DNA of 64,000 bases from Gymnopus androsaceus JB14 (lineage: Eukaryota > Basidiomycota > Agaricomycetes > Agaricales > Omphalotaceae). Below the pieces are notes generated by a model that saw nothing but the letters and a program-made list of their open reading frames with translations, did not search any database and was not told the origin of the DNA. A program made the position numbers and the translations under genes. The stretch covers positions 919,188 to 983,187 of the forward strand of contig ML769385.1 in assembly GCA_009733575.1 (NCBI GenBank). The letters are read 5' to 3'. This document shows, piece by piece, positions 35,808 through 47,937 of this stretch. Each line of letters begins with the position of its first letter. The first letter of the stretch is position 1.

Positions 35808-37216
35808 TCACGCAACTACACCCTGAGTGTTAACTGCAGGAGACCACTGCCTGACGGCGCGTAGTTTACCGCTACCAAGCGACTTGTTCGCAGTGGGTAT
35901 CGTTCGCGCAGATCCAGCAGTCGCGACGGCATGCTGACGAGCTCCGCCCTTCCGAACCTCCTCTTCCTCTTCCTCCTCCTCATCATCATCGTCGTCATCA
36001 TCATCGTTTGCGTCCGGATCAAAGTCCTCCATTTGTCGATCTTCCTCCTCCTCCTCGTCTTCATCGTCGTCGTCATCGTACTCGTCATCGTCGTCTAGCC
36101 ATCTACCGCGCCAGTCCACCATTTCTAATTCGTCAGGACTCTCAGGGCGCAGCCTCAACCATTGCATGCGCGGACCGCACTTGGCCCGCTCGCTCACTTT
36201 GAACCCATAGATACGGGGTACATAAACATATCCTGCGGCACGTTTCTGTCCTCCGTGAGGGTTGGGATTGACGAACGTGGCAGTAGTCGCAGAATGAGCA
36301 ACTGAGCCTGTGCTACTGCGTGGCGAGTGAGACGAGCTAGTCGCTGCTTTCCAGAACGGAGCAGGAGAGAACTCGCGGTAGGTTTGGAAGAAGAGATGCG
36401 CAAAGGTCGTCCCGAAGAAGGCGCCTGTGAAGATTGGTGAGCGAGGTGATAATGAGAACCTAGGCGTACATACCATCTACGCCTTGGAATCGACTGCTAG
36501 GTGGGACATAGATATCGTTGCAGTTTGGACAGAACAATTTGACGGTATCGATTCCAGGTATATCCGACCTTCCGCAAGGGACAACATTGGACCCCATACA
36601 GTATACCCTTGGGCAAGAGCCAAATATTCCGGCTTCGTATTTGTCCACCTAGACCGAGTGGTGAGCATATAAAACAGTCAAAGCTGTTGAATCACTGTAC
36701 CATTGCCGCGAGACCAACCCGTGTCAGAATGTATCGCTGGTGAACGAGACCGTATAACATTTCCGCCGAGGACTCAACGATGGATACATCTGGTATTTTG
36801 GAAGCATCTTCATCTACATCCAACAGAGCTAAGTTTAGATTCAGTAGATATAGTCACCTCACAAACGTACCAGGTTCAACGTCTAGTACCATTTCCATGG
36901 CTTCTTTCCAGAATGGCACCATCGTGTTTAATCCAGTTAGATTAAAATCATCCTCAATAAAGTCCTCTGTTACTTCGCAGAAATACTCGTGTCCAGGCAA
37001 AGAGCAGAACCAACTGATCCAAGTCAGCGTTGAAGTGGGAGTCGACGAGGCTAAGTAGAACCAAAACTTTAGAAATACAGCGAGCGAGAAAGCACGCCGA
37101 AAACACGCACTGTAGCCATCTTCCTGCTCTTCAGCTTCCTCCATAATTTCATCCCCTTCTCCGGTTCCGCTAATAGCTTCCTCTTCTTCGAATTGGGCTA
37201 GATCTGAGGTGTTCAT
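35808..37216 (-). CDS. CKB1: casein kinase II regulatory (beta) subunit
   Basis: Acidic N-terminus ([15 protein letters not shown]), then '[20 protein letters not shown]', '[17 protein letters not shown]', '[18 protein letters not shown]' and the zinc finger: '[17 protein letters not shown]' with '[18 protein letters not shown]' (two CxxxxC/CxxC pairs). '[13 protein letters not shown]' and '[13 protein letters not shown]' complete the fold. The beta subunit dimerises through the zinc finger and holds two CK2 catalytic subunits. The last exon adds a long Asp/Glu-rich tail (about 35796-36110) absent from most CK2 beta proteins; it may bind basic substrates or regulate the holoenzyme. Confidence 0.93.
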
Positions 37217-37712
37217 TTTTCTCCTTGCAGAGACTCTCCAGTAGTGGTGAGCGCTGACAGAAGGAGAGCAAAGAGCTCAACGATAAAGTTGAAGACAAGT
37301 TATGTAAAATTGATTGTTATCATTTTGATGGTTTCTTCGAGCCTGACTCAGGCAACAACTTAACCTTCCTTTCTTCTCGAGACAGTTCAAAAATTTGACC
37401 TCCAAATACTCTAATAGTAATGATTCTCTCAGCCTTTACCTCGAGCCACGCGCTTCACGCCCCTCGGATCGCGGAGCAACTGACTGAGAAAAGTGACAAA
37501 CACTGACAACAACTTTGTGCTTCTCAACCAAGAACAACTTGGATATGTACTACTACTAGCTATATTACGATGTATGATAGATACAGATTTACCCGCTGAA
37601 TAAGTGGAGAAGTCTTTAAAACTACACAGTGAACGGGACGACTAGGGAAGTAAAGCGATACCATCTAGAAAGCGAGTCAAGAGATAAGTTTGAGGAGGTA
37701 TATAATCGTTAT
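37217..37712. other. intergenic, no gene seen
   Basis: Promoter side of the CK2 beta gene and 3' flank of the mitochondrial carrier; short frames only. Confidence 0.5.
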
Positions 37713-40081
37713 TTAAACACCGAGTCTACCAAAAAAAAAAAAGCGCATTTAGTAGAGATAGACACATAACAAGCCTTGGAATAACCCACCTTCTCTTGGT
37801 GTGCTCATAAACTACATAAGATATAGAGACTGCTGGTACTACTTTGGCCAACGTTGGTATAAGCCCTCTGTAGAACCCTTTCCAGCCTTCTCGCTCCCAG
37901 GTTTTCATCGCTACATCCATCGGACCCGTATAAGTTTGAGGATGACCGGGACTGCCTGAAGCCTGCATCCTTGTCCGTACAAGGTTCATCGGGTAAACAC
38001 TATTCAACAGATGTCAATTAGCGCTTAATAGAGTAGGAAGGATGCCATTACCTTGTAGCCCCTACACTACCGCTTACACTCCCAAAGGCAAGTCAACGCT
38101 AGCACGCCAGGCTCTTCTTTTCCAGTTGAACGCACATAAGCCAATTTCAGTGCCTCAAATGTCGACATGTCGATGGCGGAATACGGAAACACTCCTATTA
38201 GGCCAATCTAAGCAAGTTTCAGTCGAGAAAGTGCATACGAGCAGCGAGCCTTGCTCACCGAAAGCCCGCGGTAATATGCTCGAAATCCTCCAAGGGCCCA
38301 TACGTGTTTGGCGGCCTCTATGAGCGTCCGCTTTTGCTGGCCAGAGGTACTCATCATTTGTGTCTAGGGTAATGTCAGTCTCAGCAAAGATTATCAACGA
38401 GCAAATCGCACACCTTCAGTGTTTCTACGGGGTATATGCCTGTCCCAAAGGATGTCAGAACGAATAGTCTGACAATAAAAAGGTCATGGTGCACTGAGTT
38501 GACTGCTGAGGCCTCCTAGGCCACCAGCCAAGAATCGAGAAACACCACTGATTTCCCGAGGATCATCTACATGGTCCCAATATTTGGCAAATGCACGTTT
38601 CTACATTTGAGCATGTTAGCCAAGTCAAGTGAAAAGCCTGGCTCTAGAATTACCGAGGATTCATATGTGAAGAACTTGATTGCTGATTCAGGAAAGATCT
38701 TTGCCACAGATAGTCCATTTCCAGTCCAAAACGCCAGCACACCTCCTTCAGCGTAGATCCGTGTAATGGCATTTCCGATCGCTTTCGCACCATTGAGACT
38801 TGCAGTTGACGATAAGGTTGAAATACCAAGATCTTGCGGGCGCGTTATAAGGAAGATTTTCAATCGGTCAAATGGCGCTGTACAAGTCCGTGAGACTAGT
38901 CAACACCGGGCACGCTTCAGTCAAGAGTTGGCACGATAATACAGCGACATCCTACCGGCACCCGCGATACCTGTTGAGGGAAAGTTTTGATATAGCATAT
39001 TTATGTGCGAAGGAAAAACTGACCTCCAGCCAAAAGAAATTTCAGCGCGGTGTGGTTTCCTACAACAACTGGGTCGTGCTCTTCGTGATCAAGCTCATCA
39101 TCCTCTTCACCGGAATAGTGGGGAGGTGATTGACGTTGCGATTGATCAACGTTTAACGGCCGCGATAGCGAGGGAGGTACTGGGGGCTTATCTTCGGCAC
39201 TGAGGCTAACATCACCTATCAAGCCCTTTCAATCTCGGTACAAACTCGGTTTGTAGTAGAGTGACGCGTACCTTCCATAGTGACACGGGCAACACCTCGT
39301 CCGTCATCTCCTAGGAATTTTGTGACCTGGTAGTATTGATATATTTCTTTTGGAGAAACCTTTCGAGGAAGGAGGAGGAAAAAGTCTCTGAATTCATTGA
39401 AGGTGATCGCACGCGAATGAGGCGCCATGGTAAGGAAATTCATAAACTCTTCAAGTGTTGCGGGCGAAAGCACGATATCTGAGAGCACATTAATTGAGAG
39501 TTCATTAGAATGGAAACCAAACGTACTTGATTTCCGCAGAGCGGTATCCAGTTCTCCAACGTCTAAACGTCCATTGTGGTCGAGGTCGAGTTCATGATGA
39601 AAGATGTTCCAGAGTTCTACGACAAGATAAGCAGCAGAACAAAAAGGAAATGCACAAATGCCGTACCGACTTCCTTTGCCAGTGCATAAGTCTTAAACTC
39701 TGTCCATCCAATCTGCTTCTTCGAAGATTGGGCACCGCAACTTCCAAACAGCTCAGCTTCGTACGCAGCTCGCAGCTGTTCCGCCCTATCCGCGGAAAGA
39801 CCAGAATTTGCTTGAGCAACTTCTGAATTGTGTTCTGAATGCGAGAGATATCCAGTATTGCATATCTGCTGCCACAACGCGTGAAGCCGTTCTTTCCGAT
39901 TCGTCCTTCCTTCTCGCTCACGAAACTCGGCTAATGAGCGTGCAGGAGTTTGAAACTTTTGATCAGAGCTCCATGGCTCTGTTGTAGTATTATCTAGAGA
40001 GTCGTTTCGGCGGTCTACAGCGTGAGGGTCGACGATATTGCCCTTGGCCATATGTAGCAAAATGCCCGGAGAGGACCGCAA
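37713..40081 (-). CDS. SAL1: Ca2+-regulated mitochondrial ATP-Mg/Pi carrier (SCaMC/SAL1 type)
   Basis: The N-terminal half is an EF-hand domain: 'HHELDLDHNGRLDVGEL' is a canonical Ca2+ loop, with further degenerate hands (AITFNEFRDFFLLLP). The C-terminal half is a mitochondrial carrier with three Solcar repeats; 'APFDRLKIFLI' and 'YPMNLVRTRMQ' carry the P-x-[DE]-x-x-[KR] signatures, and the chain ends 'YEHTKRRLGV' after an intron with a T12 tract. These proteins exchange ATP-Mg for phosphate across the inner membrane when cytosolic Ca2+ rises. Start at 40081 or Met at 40051. One extra base near 38093 interrupts 'GVLAL/LAFGSVSGS'. Confidence 0.9.
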
Positions 40082-40466
40082 AACTCAAGCTTCCTTGTGA
40101 GAGGGGAAACTATAGCAGTGAACAGGAAATGCTCAGAGCAGCATTCCGGAGAATGTGTAGTTTTGGGTTGGTGGAGGTTGCAATCTGCGTCACGTTTGTC
40201 GGCGCGGCAGCTCCACATGCTCACCCGTGTTTCTTTCTTACCATTAGTATATTAACGAACTTTTAAGTACTCAGCTTGGATCTGAAAAGGTACTTTTATT
40301 CATTCTGATATCGCTGATACCGACCCTGCTGACCATAATCGGATAGCCACTTATCCAGTCCCAAACCTATTGCTAAAAAGAATGATATACAACATTATAG
40401 ATACACAAAAATCCTACTCCAAATAATTAAAACCTTGGAATCCATCTGTCCAGCAGCAGTCCGTCT
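40082..40466. other. intergenic, no gene seen
   Basis: Promoter side of the carrier gene and 3' flank of the Ser-rich gene. Confidence 0.5.
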
Positions 40467-41608
40467 TCAAGCGGAATCATGGAAGCAGCAGCAGAAAGCG
40501 TCTCTGAGCAGACACCCTACGCTTCGAAACGAGGACCGAAAAGACTCGGATACTGAACCAGCTTTGGAAGAAGTTGTGTGTCCCGAACCGCGTCTATGGG
40601 GATTTTTGGGGGGCACAACATACATATTTAGCACCGGAAGATCATGCCACCGGGACTCGTCTTCGTGCGATGCATTGTCAACGTTCGCCCTCGCGTTGTT
40701 GCTGGCCGCACAATCGGATGCCGCAGTCTTTTCAGTCCTAAACGACGCCTGATTAGACAGAGGGTGAAGTGAAGTCTTAGATGAACCCGCAGTGGTGGCG
40801 GTACGCGTAGGAGGAGGAGGATACGATCCAGAACTCTCGTGGCTTTTATTAAGGTTAGTCTACAATGAAAAGGTTCACGATCAGTAACACCACAAAGGAA
40901 GAATGCGTGAGGAACGGAACGAACTATGCGAGGGACCGTCAGAAATTCGTGGTTGTCAACACTGGAGTCTTCAGGGAGTTTCCTCTTTCTGGTGGCAGAG
41001 CTTAACGGAGGTGTAGGAGGCCGGTAACTCTGCCTCGAGAGTTAATTACCGTGATCGAAGAAAGTCAACTTGGAAGGGACACGAACCTGAGGTAGACGAC
41101 GCCTACTGCCACCAGGACTTGTAGGGCCAGGAGATCTCTCGCAATCCTCCAAAGGGAGAGAAACAGAGGGCACCTGAACTTTTCCCTCAGAATTTTTACC
41201 AAGGGAAAAAAGATATTGCAACTCACCGACTGAAGAAATATCCTCGAGGGTCGCACGGCGTCGATGGACGAGACGTCTTGCACGTTATCGATCCTTTTTT
41301 CCTGCGCCGCCGCCGCTTGTCTTAAAACATCTTGCCACCCTCCAGGTAGCTGTGGTGGTCGATGAGAAAACAGACACCTGAAGTTTATCGTGGCAACGCA
41401 CCGGTGGCAAACCTCCCCCTTCATGCATCGACGGCATTCTTGGAAGATTGGGAATTGCAGATGTTGGTGAAGCAGGTGGTGAAGGAATATACTCCGGGAC
41501 CGGTTTCCTGTAACTTTTGTCTCGACGAAGAGGTGGGGATTGTAAAGAAATGCCTGCAATAATAGTAGTGGTAGTAGTAGTAGTAGTCGCTGGATCCATG
41601 GAATTCAA
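40467..41608 (-). CDS. Ser/Pro-rich hypothetical protein
   Basis: Starts at 41608 or 41599 with MDPATTTTTTTTIIAG (coded by an ACT/ACC repeat), then 'RKPVPEYIPSPPASPTSAIP', a helix 'GGWQDVLRQAAAAQEKRIDN', 'RQSYRPPTPPLSSATRKRKL' with 'PEDSSVDNHEFLTVPRI', and a long Ser-rich tail ending 'CLLRDAFCCCFHDSA'. At least three introns are needed; 41355-41400 and 41210-41235 fit but their phases were not all verified. No domain recognised; the SP/TP and KRK motifs suggest a phosphorylated nuclear protein. Confidence 0.5.
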
Positions 41609-42358
41609 TGAAAGTGTGAGATTTAAAAATGAGTGGCAAGTTGCTTCAAGCTGATATATGGTGGAATTGAGAAGAGTGTGGCCGAATCATAGATGGTCCG
41701 TTTTATTGTGTGTGACACTGGTCAAAGCACAGAGAAGACGATCCCTTTGTGACCAATACAGAGTTTAAATGACAAACGCAGCGAAGCGATCACTAGTTCA
41801 AAGGGAAATCAGACTCTTTCGAAGACCAGAGAATGAGCAAAAGGAAAGCTCTTTAGGTATGAGAAATACTTTAACTGGGGACATGTGGTAAACACTCGGA
41901 TGCGCAGACGACTTGGCAGGCGAGTCATTGGGGAGCACTTCTTCCGTGTTTCAGGTTTCGAATTCAGTGTAAATGCGTAGCCCTCATTGCAAAGGTCCGT
42001 AATTTCATTTCAGCAGCGATTTTACGGCATGTTCCAAAGGTCGCTTTGTCCTCTTTGCTTTAGTCTGGCACGAATGTACGGGAAGGTTTGAGCCCGATGG
42101 GTACAGAATAAATGAAACCCGTACCTGCAGTAGTCAATAAACGCCAAGAATAGGATGTGCGATTCAACGTTTCCCACAGCGTTTCCGAGGTCATTGAAAG
42201 AGTCAACCTTGAAGGCTTTCCTACAAGATTTTGATGACAAGAGGGTAAACGTTTACAGTGTTTGATTTCAATTGGATACTTTGAGGACACCGAAGTATAA
42301 AAGCAAACCTAAAAGCTGCGAGCCAGTCAAAAGAATAGCATATACTCATTATTATCAA
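41609..42358. other. intergenic, weak coding hints only
   Basis: A minus-strand frame around 42060-42240 reads 'KAFKVDSFNDLGNAVG', but has no start, family or neighbouring exons. Otherwise featureless. Confidence 0.4.
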
Positions 42359-43174
42359 TTACTCCTCCTTTTCTGAAGCTCGCGCCCTGTTAAGCCACCA
42401 AATCCCGCCGTTAAGGTAGGTCGCGAAGCACAACCAGGCGCAATATGGCAGCAGAAAATAGGTTGTTTGAGAGTTTGTAGGGCCGTCAAGAAGTTTCTGG
42501 AATATGAGTCTTCAGCTAACGGTATGCACCCAAAGGCGCGGTGCATGCTCACCGTCGCGTAAAAGGTTGTACCGGCCATCATTATACTATCGATGAGAGC
42601 CAGACCGACCTAGATACACGATGGGTGAGACTGGTTTCATTGCATGCACCAGCAGAGGCATACCTGCTTGTAACCAAAGAAAAGCGGAGTCCAGATAAAG
42701 TTCATCCCGAGCTGCACGTAGTACAAGGCAATACCGAGAGTGAGAGCAGAGCTGTGGGAAATTGGTATGTGAAACACGAAAGGATAATGAGTGGTTACCG
42801 GCTAGAAGACGAGACGGATGTATCAAGGGCTTTTACGGCGAGATGAGAGGCGTATCCCATTGCTATTGTGATGAAAGTTTAGCAGGGCCCACAGTCGATT
42901 TGTAGTTAGGCTCACAGAGATAGAGAAGAGGCCAGACGATAGGAAATACCTGTCTTGGAGGACGACCAGGAGGAAAAAATAGGTTCTGTACTGAACTTTA
43001 GGCAACGTCATTTCAGCGATTGAAGTTGATTCATACATTGTACCACGGTCCTCGAACTACTTGGGCCGTCGGTAGGCCGCTCAACATACCAAGAGCGAGT
43101 GGGAGCCCTAGAGCAGTAACGGGATGCCGCGGAATAGATAGCAAAATGCTAGGGATGAATATGGCGTCGGACAT
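42359..43174 (-). CDS. TSPO: TspO/MBR family translocator protein
   Basis: Starts MSDAIFIPSILLSIPRHPV and reads 'GLPLALGMLSGLPTAQVVRG', then over short exons 'PPGRPPRQVFPIVWPLLYL', 'MGYASHLAVKALD', 'LGIALYYVQLGMNFIWTPLF', 'VGLALIDSIMMAGTTFYAT' and 'FATYLNGGIWWLNRARA'. Five hydrophobic segments and the Trp/Pro pattern (W-P-x-x-Y-x-x-M-G-Y-A) are those of TspO, a tetrapyrrole/cholesterol-binding protein of the mitochondrial outer membrane. All joints are in frame. It is divergent from the MCC alpha gene across 252 bp. Confidence 0.9.
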
Positions 43175-43426
43175 ATTGGCGAACTAGGTGGAAAGGCTCG
43201 TGAGTTCACCGAGAGCCTTGGTCCCATTGGTCCTCAGACTAGAGCTTACATGTATGTTTTCTGTAGAATAATTGGCATTAGAATTCGTAAGTTCAGTTGT
43301 CTGTTAAGACTTACATTTGCAGCAAGAGAAGCGAAGAGTTTGTGATCAAGAGATGATTGACGTCACTAATAACATCGGATCTCGGATCCAATAACTTACA
43401 ATTGGCGCCCATCTTCGACTTGAACC
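43175..43426. promoter_or_regulatory. shared promoter region TSPO / MCC alpha
   Basis: 252 bases between divergent starts at 43174 and 43427; both products are mitochondrial. No specific site recognised. Confidence 0.4.
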
Positions 43427-46400
43427 ATGATACCTTCTTCAAAGCACTGTATATCTCATAGCTTTACCCGAATCGGAACCTCAGCACAATCTAGCCTTCA
43501 CGGTCTAAGGAGTCTGTATCGAAATTCAAACTCAATTACAGTAGTCCGAAATGAAGAAAGACGTGTTGTAATAGCGACACGAAGACAATGGCCACGAGCT
43601 CACAGCCAGAGACCATGGAATGGCCAGCAGCGGACATTTGCTTCTGAAGTGGAACCTGCCAGTATGTATCTCCTTGCAATAGCCAAGCTGTGATCACTAA
43701 TCCTGCCAGTGAAGGCATGCTATACTCTCGCAAACCGCACTTTGACAAGATTCTAGTAGCAAACAGGTAGAACCGCTTGCTCTTCTCGTGCAGAAAGTTC
43801 AAATTACGATTGAGCTGATAGAGGAGAAATCGCTTGCCGCGTTATCCGAACCGCAAAGAAACTTGGAATACGATGTGTCGCGGTCTATAGTGAGGCTGAT
43901 AGACATTCTCTACATGTTCAAATGGTCAGTCATCCTCGTGTTTGTTCTTATACTTGGCTGATACCTAGCAATTCCTAGGCGGACGAGGCATACTGTATCG
44001 GCCCTGCTCCCTCGTCAGAAAGTTATGTACGTGAGGTGACGTTTTCAAAATGTAGCTAACCGCGACCGTAGCTACGAATGGACAAAATCATTGAAGTCTG
44101 CCACTTGAGTGGAGCACAGGTATGTCATGTCTTATTGCTGCAAGCCGCTAAAGCATTTCCTGACTGGAGCCACGATTTTAGGCCGTGCACCCTGGGTGAG
44201 TTGAGACCTTCATTCATGGAACTATTCCGTTCATATCCTGGCTGCAGTTATGGTTTTCTGAGCGAAAATGCTAAATTTGCTGAAACACTTGCTGAAGAGG
44301 GAATCGTGTTCATCGGTCCACCTGCAAGTTCACCGAAAATGTCGTACTCTGATGATCTTTTATTAATTTCTTCATTCTCCCTAGGCATCAGCCATCGTTA
44401 GTATGGGTTCTAAAAGGTCCGTAACTGGTTATTACACCGCCAGTCGTCCTTGATTGAATTTTCTTGCAGCGAATCGAAGAATATCATGTCATGTAAGCTG
44501 ATACGCTATATGACCTGAATTTGAGCTGATTGTCTTCCAGCTGCTGGTGTACCGTGTGTTCCAGGATACCATGGGGACAACCAAGACCCTCAGTTCCTGT
44601 TTGAACAGGCGAAACAAATAGGTAAGTAATTATGTTTATTTTCGTCGTCCATGATTGACCTTCCTCTTGAAGGATTCCCCGTTCTCATCAAAGCCATTCA
44701 CGGAGGAGGTGGAAAGGGGATGCGAACTGTCACCGAAGCAACTCCTGAAGCTTTCTATGAAGCTCTCACTTCCGCCAAACGGGAATCTCTCAAATCGTTT
44801 GGAAACGACACGGTTCTGGTGGAAAAGTATATTACAAGGCCAAGGCATGTGGAAGTGCAGGTATTTGCCGATACACTTGGTGGGGCAATTAGTTTGTGGG
44901 AGCGAGACTGTTCCGTGCAGAGGCGAAACCAGAAGATCATTGAAGAGGTAAGTGGCCCCATTTTGTTTCCTTGGTTGTTGATCATTCACAAATTATGTTT
45001 CGTAGGCACCAGCACCGGGCCTGTCAATCGAGCTCCGAGAAAGCCTCAGTGCGAAAGCAGTTGCGGCTGCGAGAGCTGTAAACTATGTTGGCGCGGGCAC
45101 TGTCGAATTCATATTCGACAATGATACTCAAGAATTTTATTTCATGGAAATGTATGTCACTCGCGTTACTTACATTGCTCCTTTAACCAACCGACTCCAG
45201 GAATACACGACTGCAAGTAGAACATCCAGTTACCGAGATGGTGACTGGGCTAGATCTTGTAGGTGAGCTAAAAGATTCCAATGTTATGGAGAAAATACTT
45301 AAATTTCTTTCAGAATGGCAGCTAGAGGTGGTGTCCACGATAGAGCTATTGGCCACTAACTAAACTATCTTCATCCTAGGTCGCCGCTGGAAATCCTCTG
45401 TCTTTGAATCAATCATCTGTACCACTTGTTGGTCATGCTTTTGAAGCACGAATTTACGCGGAGAACCCACGCAACAATTTCCTTCCAGACTCTGGACGTC
45501 TGCTTTACCTATCTACTCCCACACCGACCTTGACGCTTCCAGAGTCTTACAAACCAATATCAACGCTAAGCGCGTCCAATACCGAGTCACTCGCTCCCTC
45601 CTTAGTATCGTACGAGTCAGTGGCACCCTCAGTGCGCTTAGAACAGGGATTTATGCAGGGATCGCAAATTGGGGTTTTCTACGATCCTATGATTGCGAAG
45701 CTCATTGTACATGGAAGGGACCGTACCGAAGCGTTGCGGATGTTGCGGAAGGCATTGGACGAATACCATGTTGTTGGTGTGTCGACCAACGTGGAATTTT
45801 TGCGAATGTTAGCTGGCAATCAAGCATTTATTGATGCAGAAGTGGAAACTGGTTTTATTCCTGTAAGTGCGGTCATGCAAATAATATTCTCCTTTTCTGA
45901 CGGTCTGTACGCAGAAACATTCTGACAAGCTGTTCCCTCCAATTACTGAGCCAGCTCCGGAGATCCTCGCTCAGGCCGCGCTGTTTGTAGCGCTTCGTGA
46001 CTACCCGAAGCAGCAAACACCAATCACACAATCTCCTTGGACATCTTTAGTTTCTCGGAGGTTTGGTGGTGATATGTATGAGCGTGTTATCCACCTTCAA
46101 GACGATGCTTCCACTGGCGAGTCAAATCCCATGGTAATTCGAATCACATCACTGGCGGGAGGGCTGTTCGATGTCGAAGTGACGACGCCTGCTGGCACTC
46201 CAGTTCAGTTCCACGGCGTCTCAGCGGAACTAGTCTCTTCAACCTCGCTAACTGTCACTCTGAACAACAAACTATCCACCGTTACCATCGTATCTCAGCC
46301 TCCGCCGCCTTCCGTTCCAGCATCTCTCTCGCACAACACAATGGAGAAGATTCACGTCTTCAGCGAAGGCCGCAAGACGACATTGGTCATTCCGGCGCCC

Positions 46401-46812
46401 AAGTGGCTGCTGATGCAGGGTGCGGACATTTTGAGCGGTGCTGTTGCTGGAGCCATCTCTGCACCCATGCCCAGTCTCGTAGTTGAAGTTAGAGTAAAGG
46501 TGAGCTTTATTCACCACCCTTAACTATTTAATTACATGATGTGTGGACCAGGTGGGCGATAAAGTGGACAAGGGACAGAGTGTGATTGTTTTGGAAAGTA
46601 TGAAGACTGAAACGGTACGTACCCATATCCGCATCGCGTTTCTCTACTGATGTACATTTAAATGAATATCCTTTATGTGAATCTAAATTTTTTAGGTGTT
46701 GAGAGCGAATGTTTCGGGGACAGTCAAGGCGATCGGGTGTAAGAACGGGGAAATGGTCGAGGAGGGTAAAGAACTTGTTAACATTGAAGCAGACGTAGTG
46801 GAAGCATCTTGA
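43427..46812 (+). CDS. MCCA: 3-methylcrotonyl-CoA carboxylase alpha (biotin-containing) subunit
   Basis: An Arg/Ser-rich presequence ([17 protein letters not shown]) predicts mitochondrial import. The biotin carboxylase domain follows: '[17 protein letters not shown]', '[12 protein letters not shown]', the ATP-grasp glycine loop '[14 protein letters not shown]', '[20 protein letters not shown]' and '[13 protein letters not shown]'. A BT-type linker precedes the C-terminal biotinyl domain, where '[10 protein letters not shown]' holds the biotinylated Lys and 'ISAPMPSLV' the preceding loop. The enzyme carboxylates 3-methylcrotonyl-CoA in leucine breakdown in the matrix. About twelve exons, all joined in frame. 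The long insertion and MCC-like BT region favour this over pyruvate or propionyl-CoA carboxylase. Confidence 0.92.
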
Positions 46813-46906
46813 TCGAGCATGGGTTATATTTTAGCTTGTAATAATCTGTACAATAGGGTGGAAACAAGTTGCCTTTTTAGTCCGATTCATCTCAGCTTTG
46901 ACCTCC

Positions 46907-47755
46907 ATGTCCGAAACAACAATTCCTGAATCACCGCCGCGTGGTCGAGGTAGGGGAAAGTCAAGGGGCGGTTTGGGGAAATATCTTCGAGCTAGAGGCA
47001 GAGGCGGAGGATTTGGACGGCCGGCAGAGTTCACAAAACGATTAGCGTTGGAAGGAGAAGGCAAGGAAGAAGAAGAGGACGAAGAAGCAGCAGCCGAACG
47101 CCGGGCAAAGTACTCTCGAAGGCACCTGGGATCTAATATGGATCGATATGCTGAGCCAGAGCCAGAGCTGGACTCGGATGGTACGAATGATGGGTTGTGG
47201 CGCGACGCGTTCAATACTTGACGATCTTTCAGGTGAACCTATCGTTGAGCCTGAAGTCGATCTGTCTGCTTTTCTCGAGAAGCAGAAGCTAACAGATGAA
47301 CCGGGGCCTTCAGAACCTCCTCCAGAAGATGACGCCGACGATATAGACCATACTCTGGATAATCTACAGTCCAAAAAGACAAATCTTAAAGGTAAAGCAC
47401 AACATATCGAGTGGGATGACTCGCTCGAGGATCTTTTGCGAGAAAAGGAAGCTGCTGAAGCAACAAGAGGTGCATAATGCTCTTTTTCCTCGAAACTCTG
47501 CTCTTATCGCGTCGTTTCAGAACTCAAGAATCGCTTCAGAGCGAAATCGGCCAAACTGCGAACAAGTAAGCCTACGTTAACGGCAAGCGATAGAAAACGA
47601 GGTAGGATCTCTTTCATAATATATTCAATATTATCTGGACAAGGCGTATAGAATTGTCGTATGTTGACGCGCCATCTCTTCCATTACCGGAAAACATGAA
47701 ACCAAAAACGGAAATGGAACAGATGGAAGATTTTTTGGACGATTTGTTGAGCTAG
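46907..47755 (+). CDS. conserved hypothetical protein with RG-rich N-terminus
   Basis: Starts MSETTIPESPPRGRGRGKSR, followed by an RGG-like segment (GRGGGFGRPAEFTKRLALEG), an acidic helix, and the motif 'IEWDDSLEDLLREKEAAEAT' with 'ELKNRFRAKSAKLR'. The last exon ends 'EQMEDFLDDLLS'. Introns at about 47181-47231, 47471-47519 and 47603-47648 have good splice sites. It could bind RNA through the RGG part, but no domain is recognised. The ATG is 94 bp after the MCC stop on the same strand. Confidence 0.6.
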
Positions 47756-47937
47756 TATGAATTGTAAGATAAAATGTAGCTATATAACTAAGTATTTCGT
47801 CAAGCAATTGAGAGACTGAGCTCTGAAAGGTCCTCCGAAAAGGCAAGGCCAAAGCGTCCCTGCTGATGTTTCACCGCGGCGGGCCGTGCACTGCTCCGAT
47901 CATAAATTATTTTTGCGCGCTCTGAATTTGTCCCTCA

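Noticed and set aside
35940..36110. Repetitive CTC/ATC/GTC array resembling a repeat locus
   Set aside because: It is the coding sequence of the CK2 beta acidic tail, not a CRISPR or satellite array.
42541..42846. 101-codon plus-strand frame
   Set aside because: Antisense to TSPO exons whose splice sites and motifs are convincing.
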